From: Microbacterium sp. H83 | GTDB lineage: Bacteria > Actinomycetota > Actinomycetes > Actinomycetales > Microbacteriaceae | Direction: 5' to 3' | Assembly: GCF_001650405.1 (NCBI RefSeq) | Contig: NZ_LWCU01000034.1 | Coordinates: 1-64,000 of the forward strand | DNA: 64,000 bases | In this document: positions 1 to 10,257 of the stretch, piece after piece | Numbering within the stretch: the stretch's first letter is position 1 | How the letters are laid out: the number at the start of each line of letters is the position of its first letter | The notes under the pieces: model-generated | The model's input: the letters and a program-made list of their open reading frames with translations, nothing else | Database searches by the model: none | Told to the model about the DNA's origin: nothing | Translations under genes and position numbers: made by a program

Positions 1-3000
1 CCGCCCTCCCCGCCCGCGTCCTCCGGCAGGAACGCCGTCGAGGGCGACCCGCAGGGGAGCGCGACGCTGCAGTCGGTGCTCGCCACGGCGGGCGCGGCGC
101 TCTTCGCGGTCGCCGCGATCGTGTTCACCTACTTCAATCCGGATCTCGCGGACCGCGCGCTGCGCAGCGTGATCGTCGGACTCGTCACGGTGGTGTTCCT
201 GGGAGGCGCGTGGATGCTGTCCCGCCGCGGACTGCGCTTCTCCGCCGAGGCCGTCGGCGGCCTCGGCCTGGTGTTCGGGGCGCTCGACATCCACGCGATC
301 GCCCAGCTCGCGGCGCCGGGCATCGACCCGTGGCTCACCGCCGCGGTCGCGACCGTCGCCGCCGGTGCCGTGATGCTGCGGGCCGGCGGCCGTCGCGGCA
401 TCCGCATCTGGCAGTGGACCGGTGCACTCGCGCTGGCGCTCGTCCCCGCAATGCTCGGCACCGCGGGCGGCACCGGACTCACGGGTGCGCTCGGCGCGAT
501 CGGCGTCGCTGCCGCCGGCACCGCGATCGTCGAGGCGATCCCCGTCCCGAAGGTCGAGCGGATCACGCTCACCGTCGTGCAGCTCGGCGCGGCCGTCGTG
601 GCCCTCATGCTCGTCTGGCGCGTCGAGGCGTTCGACGGCGTGCAGTATCTGCTGACCGTGAGCGCGCTCCTCGCTCTCGTCGCCCTGCACGCCGTGGTCG
701 CGGCGAGGCGCCTCCTGTCGAGGGTGTGGGCGTTCGGCGTCGGCGCGGTGGGCTCCGTCGCGGTGATCGTCGCCGCCTACGCCGGAATGACAGCGTGGCC
801 CGCCGGCAGCTCGTGGGTGTTCGCGATCGTCCCCGCCGCCGCGGCCCTCGCGCTGGTCCTCGTGGGCGCCGTCGTCCCGCTTCCGCGCGCGGTGCCCCGG
901 GGAGTCGTCGCCGGCGGCGCGCTCGCCGTCCTCGCCGGGCCGACCCTCCTCGTGCTCGCCCCGGCCGCCATGACCGGGGTCGCCACGGTGGGGGACTTCC
1001 TCCGCGGAGGGTCCGGCGGCTCCGTCCTCGGGATGCCGGGGTGGAGCGTCCCCTTCGGCCTGCTGGCCCTCGCGGCCGGCCTCGCGGGGTTCAGCGCACT
1101 GGCGCGCCGACGCGACGGCATCCGCCCGCTCGCCCTGGCCACCGCGCGCATCTCGCTGTGTCTCGCGGTGGTCGCGGTGCTGGTCGTGGGGTGCGGACCG
1201 CTGCTGCCCCTCCCGTGGGCGGTCGTCGTCCTCGCGGTGTCGGTCGTCGCGGTCGCCGCGCTCCTGCGGACCGGAGCCCTCGGCGTCTCCGCGGCGGGAG
1301 TCCGCGTCATCCTCGTGATCTCCGCGCACCTGGCGCTGGCGTGCGCGGTGATGATCTCGTGGCGCGATGCCGAGACCGTCCCGCTCTCCGGGGTCGGGAT
1401 CCTGCTCGCTCTCGGCGCGCTGGCCGCCGCGACCTCCGTCCGGTGGCGCTTCCTGCATGTCGGCGCCGGTTTCGCGTACGGGCTGGTCCTGCTGGCGACG
1501 GCGCTCGAGAACGCGGGAGCGGAGCAGGCCGGGCTGGGGGCGATCGCTCGACTGAGCCTCACGGCGTCGGCCGGCCTGCTGGTCGCGATCGCGGCGACCT
1601 ACACGCCGCGGATCGGCGCGCGGGCCTGGCAGGCCGTGCTCGTGGTCTCCGCGGTGCCGTTCGGCATCGGGGTGCTGCAGGTGGTCGTGGAGCGGAGCGG
1701 ATGGACCGCGCTCTCCACCGGACTGATGTCGGTCCTCGCTCTGACGCTCGTGCTGACGCGTCGACCCGGGCTGACGACGGCGGTCCGCACCCTCGCCGCG
1801 GGACTGCTCGTGCCGACGGTCGCGGTCGTGATCGTCTGCCTGGGCGCGCAGCTCCTCTCATCGAGCGGCTCTCCCGTCGTGCTGCCGCTCATCGCGGTGC
1901 TCGTGGCGCTGGTCCTGCCGTCGACGGCGCTGATCCGCACGGCGCTGGCGCGGCGTGGCCTTCCGCTCGCATCCGCCGACGCGGCACGCCTGGCGATCGA
2001 GGGCTCGGCGCTCGTCACGGGGGCGATCGCGACGGGGCTGGCTCTCGCTCGTGAGGCCGCCGGACTCGGCACGACGTTCCTCGTCCTGCTGATCCTCGGT
2101 CTCGGCGCCGTGGCTGCGGCCGTGTTCGCGTCCCGACGCTACGCCTGGGGCGTCGCCGGCGCGGCCTTCACGGGAGCGCTCTGGTGCGTCTGGGGCCTCG
2201 CCGGCGTCCAGCTGCTCGAGGCGTACCTGCTGCCCCCGACGCTGGGCGCGGCGGCCGTGGCGGTCGCGCTGACCCTGCGGGGCGGGCGGGCGACCGGCCT
2301 GTACGCGGCCGGCCTGCTGATCGCGATCGCGCCCCTGCTCGCGGTCGTCGCCGTGTCGCGCAGCGGCGACGCGGGAGCCGGGGTCGGCGCGTGGCGGGTC
2401 ACCGGTCTGCTCGCCGGCGCGTGGATGCTGCTCGCGCTGGAGGCCGTCGTACGTCGCCACGCCGGTCCGCGGATGCGCAGGCTCCGCGTCCTGCGCCTCC
2501 CCACCCTGCTGGGGGCGGGCCTCGCGGCACTCGCGGGCACGGTGCAGGGCGTGCGCTGGGGGCTCGGCCTGGACGCCCCGTCCCTCTCCGGCGCCGGCCT
2601 CCTCCTCGCCTGCGTCGGGATCAGCGCTCTCGGCGCCGCGGCGCTCCTCGTCGCGGGCGAGGGCGCACGCGGCGCGGTGCCCGAGGCGTCCCGGCTGCGC
2701 ACGTCGCGCTGGCTTGCGGCCCCGGCGGCGCTGGCGCTCGCGGCCGGCAGCTGGTGCGCCATCGAGCGCGACTGGTTCTCGATCTGGGCGATGTGGAGTC
2801 TGATGCTCGGATACCTGGTGCTGATGGCGGTGACCGCCGCACGGCAGCGCCGGGGACCCACGGCGCTGCCGCCGGTGTGGGTCCTCTTCGCGATCGCGTT
2901 CGCGACGGCGATCGTGGCCTGGAGCCCGCGCGACCTCCGCGTCGAGTGGTTCTCCCTTCCGCTCGGGGCGATGCTGCTGCTGGCCGGGGCGATCGGGATG

Positions 3001-3429
3001 CGCGGGGCGACGGATGCCGGTGCGGTGACGACGAGGACCCGCGGGACGCTCGACAGCTGGCCCGGCCGGTGGAGCGGCTCGTGGGCGCTGCTCGCTCCGG
3101 GGCTCGTCACGATGATGATCGCGTCGATCGTCTCGACCTTCACCGATCCGCTCACCTGGCGGGCGATCCTCGTCATGGTGCTCGCGCTCGCCGCGCTCCT
3201 CGTCGGATCCCGCGGCCGTCTGGCGGCCCCGTTCCTGATCGGCCTGGTGGTGCTCCCGATCGAGAACGTCTTCGTGTTCTCCGTGCAGATCGGCCGCGGC
3301 ATCGAATCCATGCCCTGGTGGATCACCCTCGCGGTGATGGGGGCGGTGCTGCTCATCATCGCCGTGACGGCCGAGCGTCGCACGGGGGAGGCGGGGTCCG
3401 TCGCGGCGCGGATCAGGGACCTCCGGTGA
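1..3429 (+). CDS. Giant polytopic membrane protein, 5' end outside window
   Basis: The reading frame is open from base 1, so the GTG at 76 is only an internal codon and the N-terminus lies outside the window. At least 1142 codons are present. Nearly the whole protein is hydrophobic Ala/Val/Leu-rich helices separated by short Arg-containing loops, consistent with well over twenty membrane segments, and it ends in a short charged tail. I see no catalytic motif. Size and composition resemble the uncharacterised actinobacterial SCO7322-type or DUF2157-like membrane proteins, but that is an impression and no function is assigned. It lies upstream of rpsL in the same direction; a good promoter in between suggests rpsL is transcribed independently. 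Confidence 0.8.
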   Translation, partial: PPSPPASSGRNAVEGDPQGSATLQSVLATAGAALFAVAAIVFTYFNPDLADRALRSVIVGLVTVVFLGGAWMLSRRGLRFSAEAVGGLGLVFGALDIHAIAQLAAPGIDPWLTAAVATVAAGAVMLRAGGRRGIRIWQWTGALALALVPAMLGTAGGTGLTGALGAIGVAAAGTAIVEAIPVPKVERITLTVVQLGAAVVALMLVWRVEAFDGVQYLLTVSALLALVALHAVVAARRLLSRVWAFGVGAVGSVAVIVAAYAGMTAWPAGSSWVFAIVPAAAALALVLVGAVVPLPRAVPRGVVAGGALAVLAGPTLLVLAPAAMTGVATVGDFLRGGSGGSVLGMPGWSVPFGLLALAAGLAGFSALARRRDGIRPLALATARISLCLAVVAVLVVGCGPLLPLPWAVVVLAVSVVAVAALLRTGALGVSAAGVRVILVISAHLALACAVMISWRDAETVPLSGVGILLALGALAAATSVRWRFLHVGAGFAYGLVLLATALENAGAEQAGLGAIARLSLTASAGLLVAIAATYTPRIGARAWQAVLVVSAVPFGIGVLQVVVERSGWTALSTGLMSVLALTLVLTRRPGLTTAVRTLAAGLLVPTVAVVIVCLGAQLLSSSGSPVVLPLIAVLVALVLPSTALIRTALARRGLPLASADAARLAIEGSALVTGAIATGLALAREAAGLGTTFLVLLILGLGAVAAAVFASRRYAWGVAGAAFTGALWCVWGLAGVQLLEAYLLPPTLGAAAVAVALTLRGGRATGLYAAGLLIAIAPLLAVVAVSRSGDAGAGVGAWRVTGLLAGAWMLLALEAVVRRHAGPRMRRLRVLRLPTLLGAGLAALAGTVQGVRWGLGLDAPSLSGAGLLLACVGISALGAAALLVAGEGARGAVPEASRLRTSRWLAAPAALALAAGSWCAIERDWFSIWAMWSLMLGYLVLMAVTAARQRRGPTALPPVWVLFAIAFATAIVAWSPRDLRVEWFSLPLGAMLLLAGAIGMRGATDAGAVTTRTRGTLDSWPGRWSGSWALLAPGLVTMMIASIVSTFTDPLTWRAILVMVLALAALLVGSRGRLAAPFLIGLVVLPIENVFVFSVQIGRGIESMPWWITLAVMGAVLLIIAVTAERRTGEAGSVAARIRDLR

Positions 3430-3441
3430 CCCCGACCCCAT

Positions 3442-3470
3442 TTGACCGCCACGTTACGCGGCATTACACT
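3442..3470 (+). promoter_or_regulatory. Promoter of the str (rpsL) operon
   Basis: A TTGACC -35 hexamer (3442-3447) and a TACACT -10 hexamer (3465-3470) are separated by exactly 17 bases, close to the housekeeping sigma consensus. A start near 3477 gives a leader of about 160 bases before rpsL. The leader contains complementary segments ACCCACC (3542-3548) and GGTGGGT (3579-3585) that can form a stem ahead of the ribosome binding site. Confidence 0.75.
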
Positions 3471-3636
3471 TGATCAGGTGTGTGCACGTCTTCGCGTGCG
3501 CGCTGGGCGTCGGCTCCATAGCCGGTCCGCCCCCACGGCATACCCACCACACCAAAAGCTCGTCGGTTCCGGCGTGCCGGTGGGTCATGATGTGAATCCA
3601 TCACGCTGTCACCGTGCAGCACTATGAGGAGAGAAC

Positions 3637-4005
3637 GTGCCAACCATTCAGCAGTTGGTTCGCAAGGGTCGCTCGCCCAAGGTCACCAAGACCAAGGCAC
3701 CCGCCCTGAAGTCGAACCCGCAGCAGGCCGGGGTCTGCACCCGCGTCTACACCACCACCCCGAAGAAGCCGAACTCGGCGATGCGCAAGGTCGCCCGTGT
3801 GAAGCTCCGCAACGGCACCGAGGTCACCGCGTACATCCCCGGTGAGGGCCACAACCTGCAGGAGCACTCGCTGGTGCTCGTGCGCGGTGGTCGTGTCAAG
3901 GACCTCCCCGGTGTCCGCTACAAGATCGTCCGTGGCGCCCTGGACACCCAGGCCGTCAAGAACCGTAAGCAGGCTCGCAGCCGCTACGGCGCGAAGAAGG
4001 GCTGA
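3637..4005 (+). CDS. rpsL: 30S ribosomal protein S12
   Basis: The 122-residue product is S12, the decoding-centre protein of the 30S subunit. It starts [12 protein letters not shown] and has the conserved blocks [18 protein letters not shown] and [13 protein letters not shown], with the lysines that are mutated in streptomycin-resistant strains present in the usual form. The GTG start at 3637 follows a GAGGAGAG ribosome binding site and gives the family's normal N-terminus. It heads the str operon, with rpsG 5 bases downstream. Confidence 0.98.
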   Translation: MPTIQQLVRKGRSPKVTKTKAPALKSNPQQAGVCTRVYTTTPKKPNSAMRKVARVKLRNGTEVTAYIPGEGHNLQEHSLVLVRGGRVKDLPGVRYKIVRGALDTQAVKNRKQARSRYGAKKG

Positions 4006-4010
4006 GTCCA

Positions 4011-4484
4011 ATGCCTCGTAAGGGTCCCGCCCCGAAGCGTCCCGTCGTCAACGACCCGGTATACGGCGCTCCGATCGTCAGCCAGCTGGTCAACAAGATC
4101 CTGGTCGACGGCAAGAAGTCGCTCGCCGAGTCGATCGTCTACAACGCCCTCAAGGGCGTCGAGGCGAAGAACGGCGGCCAGGACGCCGTCGCCACGCTGA
4201 AGAAGGCGCTCGACAACGTGCGCCCGACTCTCGAGGTCAAGAGCCGCCGCGTCGGTGGCTCGACCTACCAGGTGCCGGTCGAGGTCAAGCCGCACCGCGC
4301 CAACACCCTCGCGCTGCGCTGGCTCGTCAGCTACGCCAAGGGTCGTCGCGAGAAGACGATGACCGAGCGTCTCCAGAACGAGATCCTCGACGCGTCGAAC
4401 GGTCTCGGCGCCGCTGTGAAGCGTCGTGAGGACACTCACAAGATGGCCGAGTCGAACCGCGCGTTCGCTCACTACCGCTGGTAA
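4011..4484 (+). CDS. rpsG: 30S ribosomal protein S7
   Basis: The product is 157 residues, the usual length of S7, which nucleates assembly of the 30S head and contacts the E-site tRNA. It begins [19 protein letters not shown] and ends with the typical [15 protein letters not shown] tail. It follows rpsL after 5 bases and is followed by a perfect hairpin before fusA. Confidence 0.98.
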   Translation: MPRKGPAPKRPVVNDPVYGAPIVSQLVNKILVDGKKSLAESIVYNALKGVEAKNGGQDAVATLKKALDNVRPTLEVKSRRVGGSTYQVPVEVKPHRANTLALRWLVSYAKGRREKTMTERLQNEILDASNGLGAAVKRREDTHKMAESNRAFAHYRW

Positions 4485-4491
4485 CAGCTTC

Positions 4492-4522
4492 GCCCGCCTC
4501 CGGCCACTCGCCGGAGGCGGGC
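4492..4522 (+). terminator. Hairpin between rpsG and fusA
   Basis: A perfect 12-bp stem, GCCCGCCTCCGG (4492-4503) paired with 4511-4522, closes a 7-base loop. No U-tract follows, so it could be a partial terminator, a processing site or an mRNA stabiliser that sets the ratio of ribosomal protein to elongation factor transcripts. Confidence 0.6.
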
Positions 4523-4568
4523 ACCCCCTCTTCGCAGTACGACTGCATGAAAAGATAAGGACACTCCT

Positions 4569-6686
4569 GTGGCACAAGACGTGCTCACCGACCTGAGCAA
4601 GGTTCGGAACATCGGCATCATGGCTCACATCGATGCTGGCAAGACCACCACGACCGAGCGCATCCTGTTCTACACGGGCGTCAACCACAAGCTCGGCGAG
4701 ACGCACGACGGTGCATCGACCACCGACTGGATGGAGCAGGAGAAGGAGCGCGGCATCACGATCACGTCCGCCGCCGTGACCTGCTACTGGAACAAGAACC
4801 AGATCAACATCATCGACACCCCCGGCCACGTGGACTTCACGGTCGAGGTGGAGCGCTCGCTCCGCGTGCTCGACGGTGCGGTCGCCGTCTTCGACGGCAA
4901 GGAGGGCGTCGAGCCCCAGTCCGAGACCGTCTGGCGCCAGGCCGACAAGTACAACGTCCCCCGCATCTGCTTCGTCAACAAGATGGACAAGCTCGGCGCG
5001 GACTTCTACTTCACCGTCGACACCATCATCAACCGCCTCGGCGCCAAGCCGCTGGTCATCCAGCTCCCGATCGGTGCCGAGAACGACTTCATCGGCGTCG
5101 TCGACCTCATCGAGATGCGCGCACTGGTCTGGGCGGGTGACGCCAAGGGTGATGTGACCATGGGCGCCTCGTACGAGATCCAGGAGATCCCGGCCGATCT
5201 CAAGGACAAGGCCGACGAGTACCGTCAGCAGCTCCTCGAGACCGTCGCCGAGACCGACGACGCGCTGCTCGAGAAGTTCTTCGGCGGCGAGGAGCTCACG
5301 GTCGCCGAGATCAAGGGCGCGATCCGCAAGCTCACCGTGGCTTCCGAGATCTACCCCGTGCTCTGCGGCTCCGCGTTCAAGAACCGCGGCGTCCAGCCGA
5401 TGCTCGACGCGGTCGTCGACTTCCTGCCGAACCCGCTCGACGTGGGCTCGATCCAGGCGCACGACCCCAAGGACTACGACACGATCATCGAGCGTCACCC
5501 CGACGCGAAGGACCCGTTCGCAGCCCTGGCGTTCAAGGTCGCCGTTCACCCGTTCTTCGGTCGCCTCACCTACGTGCGCGTCTACTCGGGCCAGCTCGAC
5601 TCCGGCGCCCAGGTCGTGAACTCGACCAAGGGCAAGAAGGAGCGCATCGGGAAGATCTTCCAGATGCACGCCAACAAGGAGATCCCGGTCCCCGCGGTCA
5701 CCGCCGGCAACATCTACGCCGTCATCGGCCTCAAGGACACCACCACCGGTGACACCCTGACCGACCCGGCATCGCCCGTCGTCCTCGAGTCGATGACCTT
5801 CCCGGAGCCCGTCATCGAGGTCGCGATCGAGCCGAAGACGAAGGCCGACCAGGAGAAGCTGGGTGTCGCCATCCAGAAGCTCGCCGAAGAGGACCCGACC
5901 TTCCGCACGGAGCTCAACCCCGAGACCGGTCAGACGACCATCAAGGGCATGGGCGAGCTGCACCTCGACATCCTCGTGGACCGCATGAAGCGCGAGTTCA
6001 ACGTCGAGGCCAACGTCGGAAAGCCGCAGGTCGCGTACCGCGAGACGATCCGCAAGGCCGTCGAGAAGCACGACTACACCCACAAGAAGCAGACGGGTGG
6101 ATCGGGCCAGTTCGCCAAGATCCAGTTCAACATCGAGCCCCTCGATCTGGACGACGAGAAGACGTACGAGTTCGTGAACGCCGTCACCGGTGGTCGCATC
6201 CCGCGCGAGTACATCCCCTCGATCGACGCCGGTTTCCAGGACGCGATGAACGTCGGCGTGCTCGCCGGCTACCCGATCGTGGGCGTCAAGGCGACCATCG
6301 TCGACGGTGCGGCGCACGACGTCGACTCCTCGGAGATGGCGTTCAAGATCGCGGGCTCCATGGGCTTCAAGGAGGCCCTGCGCCGCGCGAACCCCGTGCT
6401 GCTCGAGCCGCTCATGGCCGTCGAGGTCCGTACCCCCGAGGAGTACATGGGCGACGTCATCGGCGACCTGAACTCGCGTCGTGGCCAGATCCAGTCGATG
6501 GAGGACGCCGCCGGCGTCAAGGTCGTCCGCGCGCACGTCCCGCTGTCCGAGATGTTCGGCTACATCGGCGACCTGCGCTCGAAGACCTCGGGCCGCGCGG
6601 TCTACTCGATGGAGTTCAACAGCTACGCTGAGGTGCCTCGCGCCGTGGCCGACGAGATCGTCCAGAAGCACCAGGGCGGCGAGTAA
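4569..6686 (+). CDS. fusA: Elongation factor G
   Basis: This 705-residue GTPase drives translocation of mRNA and tRNA and, with the recycling factor, ribosome splitting. The G domain shows [14 protein letters not shown] (about residues 19-32), the RGITITSA switch region, DTPGHVDF and NKMDKLGAD. The later domains include GMGELHLDI and the domain IV block [16 protein letters not shown]. The GTG start gives the standard N-terminus [20 protein letters not shown] and follows an AAGGACA ribosome binding site. Length and motifs are complete. Confidence 0.98.
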   Translation: MAQDVLTDLSKVRNIGIMAHIDAGKTTTTERILFYTGVNHKLGETHDGASTTDWMEQEKERGITITSAAVTCYWNKNQINIIDTPGHVDFTVEVERSLRVLDGAVAVFDGKEGVEPQSETVWRQADKYNVPRICFVNKMDKLGADFYFTVDTIINRLGAKPLVIQLPIGAENDFIGVVDLIEMRALVWAGDAKGDVTMGASYEIQEIPADLKDKADEYRQQLLETVAETDDALLEKFFGGEELTVAEIKGAIRKLTVASEIYPVLCGSAFKNRGVQPMLDAVVDFLPNPLDVGSIQAHDPKDYDTIIERHPDAKDPFAALAFKVAVHPFFGRLTYVRVYSGQLDSGAQVVNSTKGKKERIGKIFQMHANKEIPVPAVTAGNIYAVIGLKDTTTGDTLTDPASPVVLESMTFPEPVIEVAIEPKTKADQEKLGVAIQKLAEEDPTFRTELNPETGQTTIKGMGELHLDILVDRMKREFNVEANVGKPQVAYRETIRKAVEKHDYTHKKQTGGSGQFAKIQFNIEPLDLDDEKTYEFVNAVTGGRIPREYIPSIDAGFQDAMNVGVLAGYPIVGVKATIVDGAAHDVDSSEMAFKIAGSMGFKEALRRANPVLLEPLMAVEVRTPEEYMGDVIGDLNSRRGQIQSMEDAAGVKVVRAHVPLSEMFGYIGDLRSKTSGRAVYSMEFNSYAEVPRAVADEIVQKHQGGE

Positions 6687-6694
6687 CGACTTCT

Positions 6695-6720
6695 GGGAGC
6701 CGGGTTCCGGCCCGGCTCCC
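6695..6720 (+). terminator. Hairpin after fusA
   Basis: GGGAGCCGGG (6695-6704) pairs perfectly with CCCGGCTCCC (6711-6720) across a 6-base loop. It begins 8 bases after the fusA stop. There is no clear U-tract. It may terminate or attenuate the str operon ahead of tuf. Confidence 0.6.
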
Positions 6721-6752
6721 AGGTCACCTACAACTTCACATTCCCTCTCTAC

Positions 6753-6811
6753 TAAACTGAGAACCTAACCCGTAGAGATCCGGTCGCAATCCAGTGCCCG
6801 GACACCTCTAC
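6753..6811 (+). promoter_or_regulatory. Possible tuf promoter -10 and leader hairpin
   Basis: A TAAACT hexamer (6753-6758) fits the actinobacterial TANNNT -10 pattern, but no good -35 lies 16-18 bases upstream. Just downstream, GTAGAG (6772-6777) can pair with CTCTAC (6806-6811) around an inner TCCGG/CCGGA stem. The region is unusually AT-rich for this genome. A separate tuf promoter is plausible but not established. Confidence 0.35.
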
Positions 6812-6833
6812 ACGACGTCCTGAGGAGGACCAA

Positions 6834-8027
<1,194 letters not shown>

Positions 8028-8045
8028 GCATCTGCTTGCGGCACA

Positions 8046-8071
8046 GGGGTCGGGCCTTCGGGTCCGGCCCC
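8046..8071 (+). terminator. tuf terminator with TTCG tetraloop
   Basis: An 11-bp stem (8046-8056 with 8061-8071, two G-U pairs) closes a TTCG tetraloop at 8057-8060, 18 bases after the tuf stop, and is followed by a short T-containing tail. This is a convincing end to the str transcript. Confidence 0.75.
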
Positions 8072-8193
8072 TTCGTCGTACCCGGGGCGTCCGAGACGGC
8101 GGACGTCCGCGCACTACCGTCCGCGCATCCGCTCGTGCAGAATGTACGTGCGTCGGGGATCCGCCGCATCCACCGCAGAAAAAGGGGGCCCTC

Positions 8194-8418
8194 ATGGGTA
8201 TCGAGGAGAACGTCGGCAACGTCGTCAACAAGGGCAAGGATCTGTACGAGCAGAACAAGGACAAGATCGCCGAGGCGGTCAAGAGCGAGCAGGCCGAGGA
8301 CATCAGCGACAAGGTGCTCGACGGCGTCGCCGACTTCGCCAAGAAGATCGCGCCCGGCGCTGCGGACAAGATCGACGAGATCCGCGATCAGGCCGACAAG
8401 GCCGTCGGCAACGAGTAG
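8194..8418 (+). CDS. Small charged protein, Rv0909/MT0933-like antitoxin family
   Basis: The 74-residue product has no cysteines or membrane segment, is rich in Lys, Glu, Asp and Ala, and looks like one or two amphipathic helices ([40 protein letters not shown]). Composition and spacing resemble small actinobacterial proteins annotated as Rv0909 or MT0933-like antitoxins. The ATG at 8194 follows an AAAGGGGG ribosome binding site, and a strong hairpin lies 14 bases after the stop, so it is a stand-alone gene. No toxin partner is adjacent, so the antitoxin label is a family resemblance only. A general stress or DNA-associated role is equally possible. Confidence 0.65.
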   Translation: MGIEENVGNVVNKGKDLYEQNKDKIAEAVKSEQAEDISDKVLDGVADFAKKIAPGAADKIDEIRDQADKAVGNE

Positions 8419-8431
8419 TCGCGGACGGACG

Positions 8432-8465
8432 AGCGGCGGTTCCTCCGGGGGGAGGGGCCGCCGCT
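8432..8465 (+). terminator. Terminator of the small antitoxin-like gene
   Basis: AGCGGCGG (8432-8439) pairs with CCGCCGCT (8458-8465), and an inner CCTCC/GGAGG stem (8442-8446 with 8451-8455) extends the hairpin. It starts 14 bases after the stop codon and is followed by TCTCC. Confidence 0.65.
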
Positions 8466-8552
8466 TCTCCGTGCAGACCCGGCGTCGAAGAGAAACCCGG
8501 TATTCCTGATCGCGGTATCGCGTTTCGCGGGACCTTTCCCCTAGACTGGTCG

Positions 8553-8832
8553 ATGACCGCCTGGGGATCTTGCGGTCAGGGATGTCGAAGGGGTTCGGCA
8601 TCCCGAGCATCGCGGTTCGCCGCGTCAAACTGGGGAAGCGATTTTGGGGATCATCGTGCGTCGCGCGCACTCTGTGCGCCTGAGCGTCTTCCCGCCTGCG
8701 CGGCGGTCATTCCGCCGCGCCCTCGGTCGAGGATGCCGGCGTCCCTTCACGCCGGACTCCTCGCGTTCGGTGTGCCCCCTCGCACTGAACGCCCTCCCCA
8801 AGCGGGGCGAGGCATGGGGATGCCTCGCCCCG
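8553..8832 (+). ncRNA. Candidate structured non-coding RNA
   Basis: Consecutive perfect or near-perfect hairpins fill this interval. Stems are 8555-8560/8572-8577, 8579-8589/8594-8604 (11 bp, one G-U, GGGG loop), 8611-8615/8620-8624 (TTCG loop), 8665-8670/8674-8679, 8698-8706/8712-8720 (9 bp), 8721-8724/8729-8732, 8736-8742/8749-8755 (7 bp) and 8803-8815/8820-8832 (13 bp, GGGG loop). A TAGACT -10-like hexamer lies at 8542-8547, but no good -35 is seen. The last and longest hairpin could terminate such an RNA. High GC makes chance hairpins common, so this is a candidate only. Confidence 0.35.
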
Positions 8833-8927
8833 TTCTCACCGACCTCCTGATCCGCGACGACGCGGCCCCGCAAGAGGGCTGCGCGTGGACGCACAGCGGA
8901 TGCTCAGCCGTCGCGACACGCCCGGGT

Positions 8928-8957
8928 TTGCGCAAGTGAAATCGGCCGTGGCAGAAT
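8928..8957 (+). promoter_or_regulatory. Candidate promoter of the S10 operon
   Basis: TTGCGC (8928-8933) and CAGAAT (8952-8957) are 18 bases apart, a plausible -35/-10 pair. A start near 8964 gives rpsJ a leader of about 315 bases, long enough for feedback control by a ribosomal protein, although no known leader motif was recognised. Confidence 0.5.
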
Positions 8958-9278
8958 AGACAGGTTCGACATTCCGGCGCGCTCAGCGTGTGCCGGATCA
9001 CCACCAGGGCAGTGCATAGGCGGCGCAGAAGCGCAGGGACCTAGGCCGCGGGTGGCAGGACCACCCCGACATCTTCATCACGAGGGCTTCGCCGTGCGTG
9101 GCGGAGGTCGGGCATCCACTCGCCGCAGGGCGTGCGGAATGACAGCAGAACAGTGGTGCAGCAGATCGACTCGCGAGAGCCGTTCGAGTGCCGAGGCGCG
9201 AACAGCGCCGACGTGCGTCCAATGCCCCAGGGTCACCCGGCCCAGGACGGTAAGACGCTTAAAGAGAGAGAGCAGACA

Positions 9279-9587
9279 ATGGCGGGACAGAAGATCCGCA
9301 TTCGCCTGAAGTCGTATGACCACGAGGTCATCGACACGTCCGCACGCAAGATCGTCGACACCGTGACCCGTGCGGGCGCGACCGTCGTCGGACCCGTGCC
9401 CCTTCCGACCGAGAAGAACGTCGTGTGCGTCATCCGGTCGCCGCACAAGTACAAGGACAGCCGCGAGCACTTCGAGATGCGCACCCACAAGCGTCTGATC
9501 GACATCGTCGACCCGACGCCCAAGGCCGTCGACTCGCTGATGCGTCTCGACCTGCCGGCTGACGTCAACATCGAGATCAAGCTCTGA
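9279..9587 (+). CDS. rpsJ: 30S ribosomal protein S10
   Basis: The 102-residue product is S10 of the 30S head, also the NusG/NusB partner in antitermination. It begins [21 protein letters not shown] and contains [20 protein letters not shown]. The ATG at 9279 is chosen because it gives the family N-terminus; the frame is open further upstream but that part is not protein-like. It is the first gene of the S10-spc-alpha superoperon, with rplC 8 bases downstream. Confidence 0.98.
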   Translation: MAGQKIRIRLKSYDHEVIDTSARKIVDTVTRAGATVVGPVPLPTEKNVVCVIRSPHKYKDSREHFEMRTHKRLIDIVDPTPKAVDSLMRLDLPADVNIEIKL

Positions 9588-9595
9588 GGTCGGAC

Positions 9596-10255
9596 ATGGT
9601 TGACATCAACGCAAAGATTTCCAAGGGCATGCTGGGCACCAAGCTCGGCATGACCCAGGTGTGGAACGAGAACGGCAAGCTCGTTCCCGTCACCGTCATC
9701 GAGCTCGCTCCGAACGTGGTCACGCAGATCCGCACCCCCGAGAAGGACGGCTACAACGCCGTGCAGATCGCGTACGGCCAGATCGACCCGCGCAAGGTGA
9801 ACAAGCCGCTCAGCGCCCACTTCGAGGCCGCAGGCGTCACGCCGCGTCGTCACGTCACCGAGATCCGCACCGCGGACGCCGGCGACTACTCGCTGGGCCA
9901 GGAGCTCACGGTCGACGGCACGTTCGAGGCCGGCCAGCTCGTCGACGTCGTCGGCACGAGCAAGGGCAAGGGCTTCGCCGGTGTCATGAAGCGCCACAAC
10001 TTCAAGGGCGTCTCGGCATCGCACGGTGCACACCGCAACCACCGCAAGCCCGGCTCCATCGGCGCATCGTCGACCCCGAGCCGCGTCTTCAAGGGCATGC
10101 GCATGGCCGGCCGTATGGGTGGCGAGCGCGTGACCGTCCTCAACCTCACGGTGCACGCCGTCGACATCGAGAAGGGTCTGCTGCTCGTCAAGGGCGCCGT
10201 CCCCGGTGCTCGTGGCCGCATCGTCTACGTCCGCAACGCAGTGAAGGGTGCCTGA
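9596..10255 (+). CDS. rplC: 50S ribosomal protein L3
   Basis: The 219-residue product is L3, an early-assembling 50S protein whose extended loop approaches the peptidyl transferase centre. It shows [13 protein letters not shown] at the N-terminus and the conserved [16 protein letters not shown] and [15 protein letters not shown] blocks. It lies 2 bases upstream of rplD, indicating tight translational coupling. Confidence 0.98.
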   Translation: MVDINAKISKGMLGTKLGMTQVWNENGKLVPVTVIELAPNVVTQIRTPEKDGYNAVQIAYGQIDPRKVNKPLSAHFEAAGVTPRRHVTEIRTADAGDYSLGQELTVDGTFEAGQLVDVVGTSKGKGFAGVMKRHNFKGVSASHGAHRNHRKPGSIGASSTPSRVFKGMRMAGRMGGERVTVLNLTVHAVDIEKGLLLVKGAVPGARGRIVYVRNAVKGA

Positions 10256-10257
10256 TC

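Larger units (their letters stand above)
8419..9278 (+). other. 860-base stretch without a credible gene, rich in hairpins
   Basis: No frame here has protein-like composition. A 128-codon frame from 8553 exists but reads as Arg/Ser/Pro/Cys-rich sequence. The stretch holds the terminator of the preceding gene, a possible -10 TAGACT (8542-8547), a run of perfect hairpins between 8555 and 8832, then the S10-operon promoter near 8928-8957 and a long leader to rpsJ. Confidence 0.7.

Noticed and set aside
210..2054. A 614-codon plus-strand frame inside the giant membrane protein
   Set aside because: Almost half the residues are Arg, a signature of an out-of-frame reading of GC-rich DNA.
3442..3627. 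Possible 61-residue gene upstream of rpsL
   Set aside because: It spans the promoter and leader of rpsL, has no RBS and has no protein-like pattern.
3984..6671. An 895-codon open frame on the minus strand across rpsG and fusA
   Set aside because: It is antisense to highly conserved genes and arises from G/C-ending codon bias. The product is a Leu/Asp/Val/Arg-rich sequence without any family motif.
8774..8787. C-rich hairpin loop resembling the 6C RNA of actinobacteria
   Set aside because: Only one C-rich loop with five Cs is seen, and the paired second C-rich hairpin is lacking.
8644..8850. A 68-codon TTG-start frame in the hairpin region
   Set aside because: It has an Arg-rich composition and no RBS.
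8553..8939. A 128-codon frame with a -10-like TAGACT five bases upstream
   Set aside because: The product is Arg/Ser/Pro/Cys/Gly-rich without secondary-structure pattern. Hairpins better explain the sequence.
8962..8976. GGTTCGAC string as a possible tRNA T-loop
   Set aside because: The flanking bases do not form a T-arm, and no acceptor, D or anticodon arms are found.
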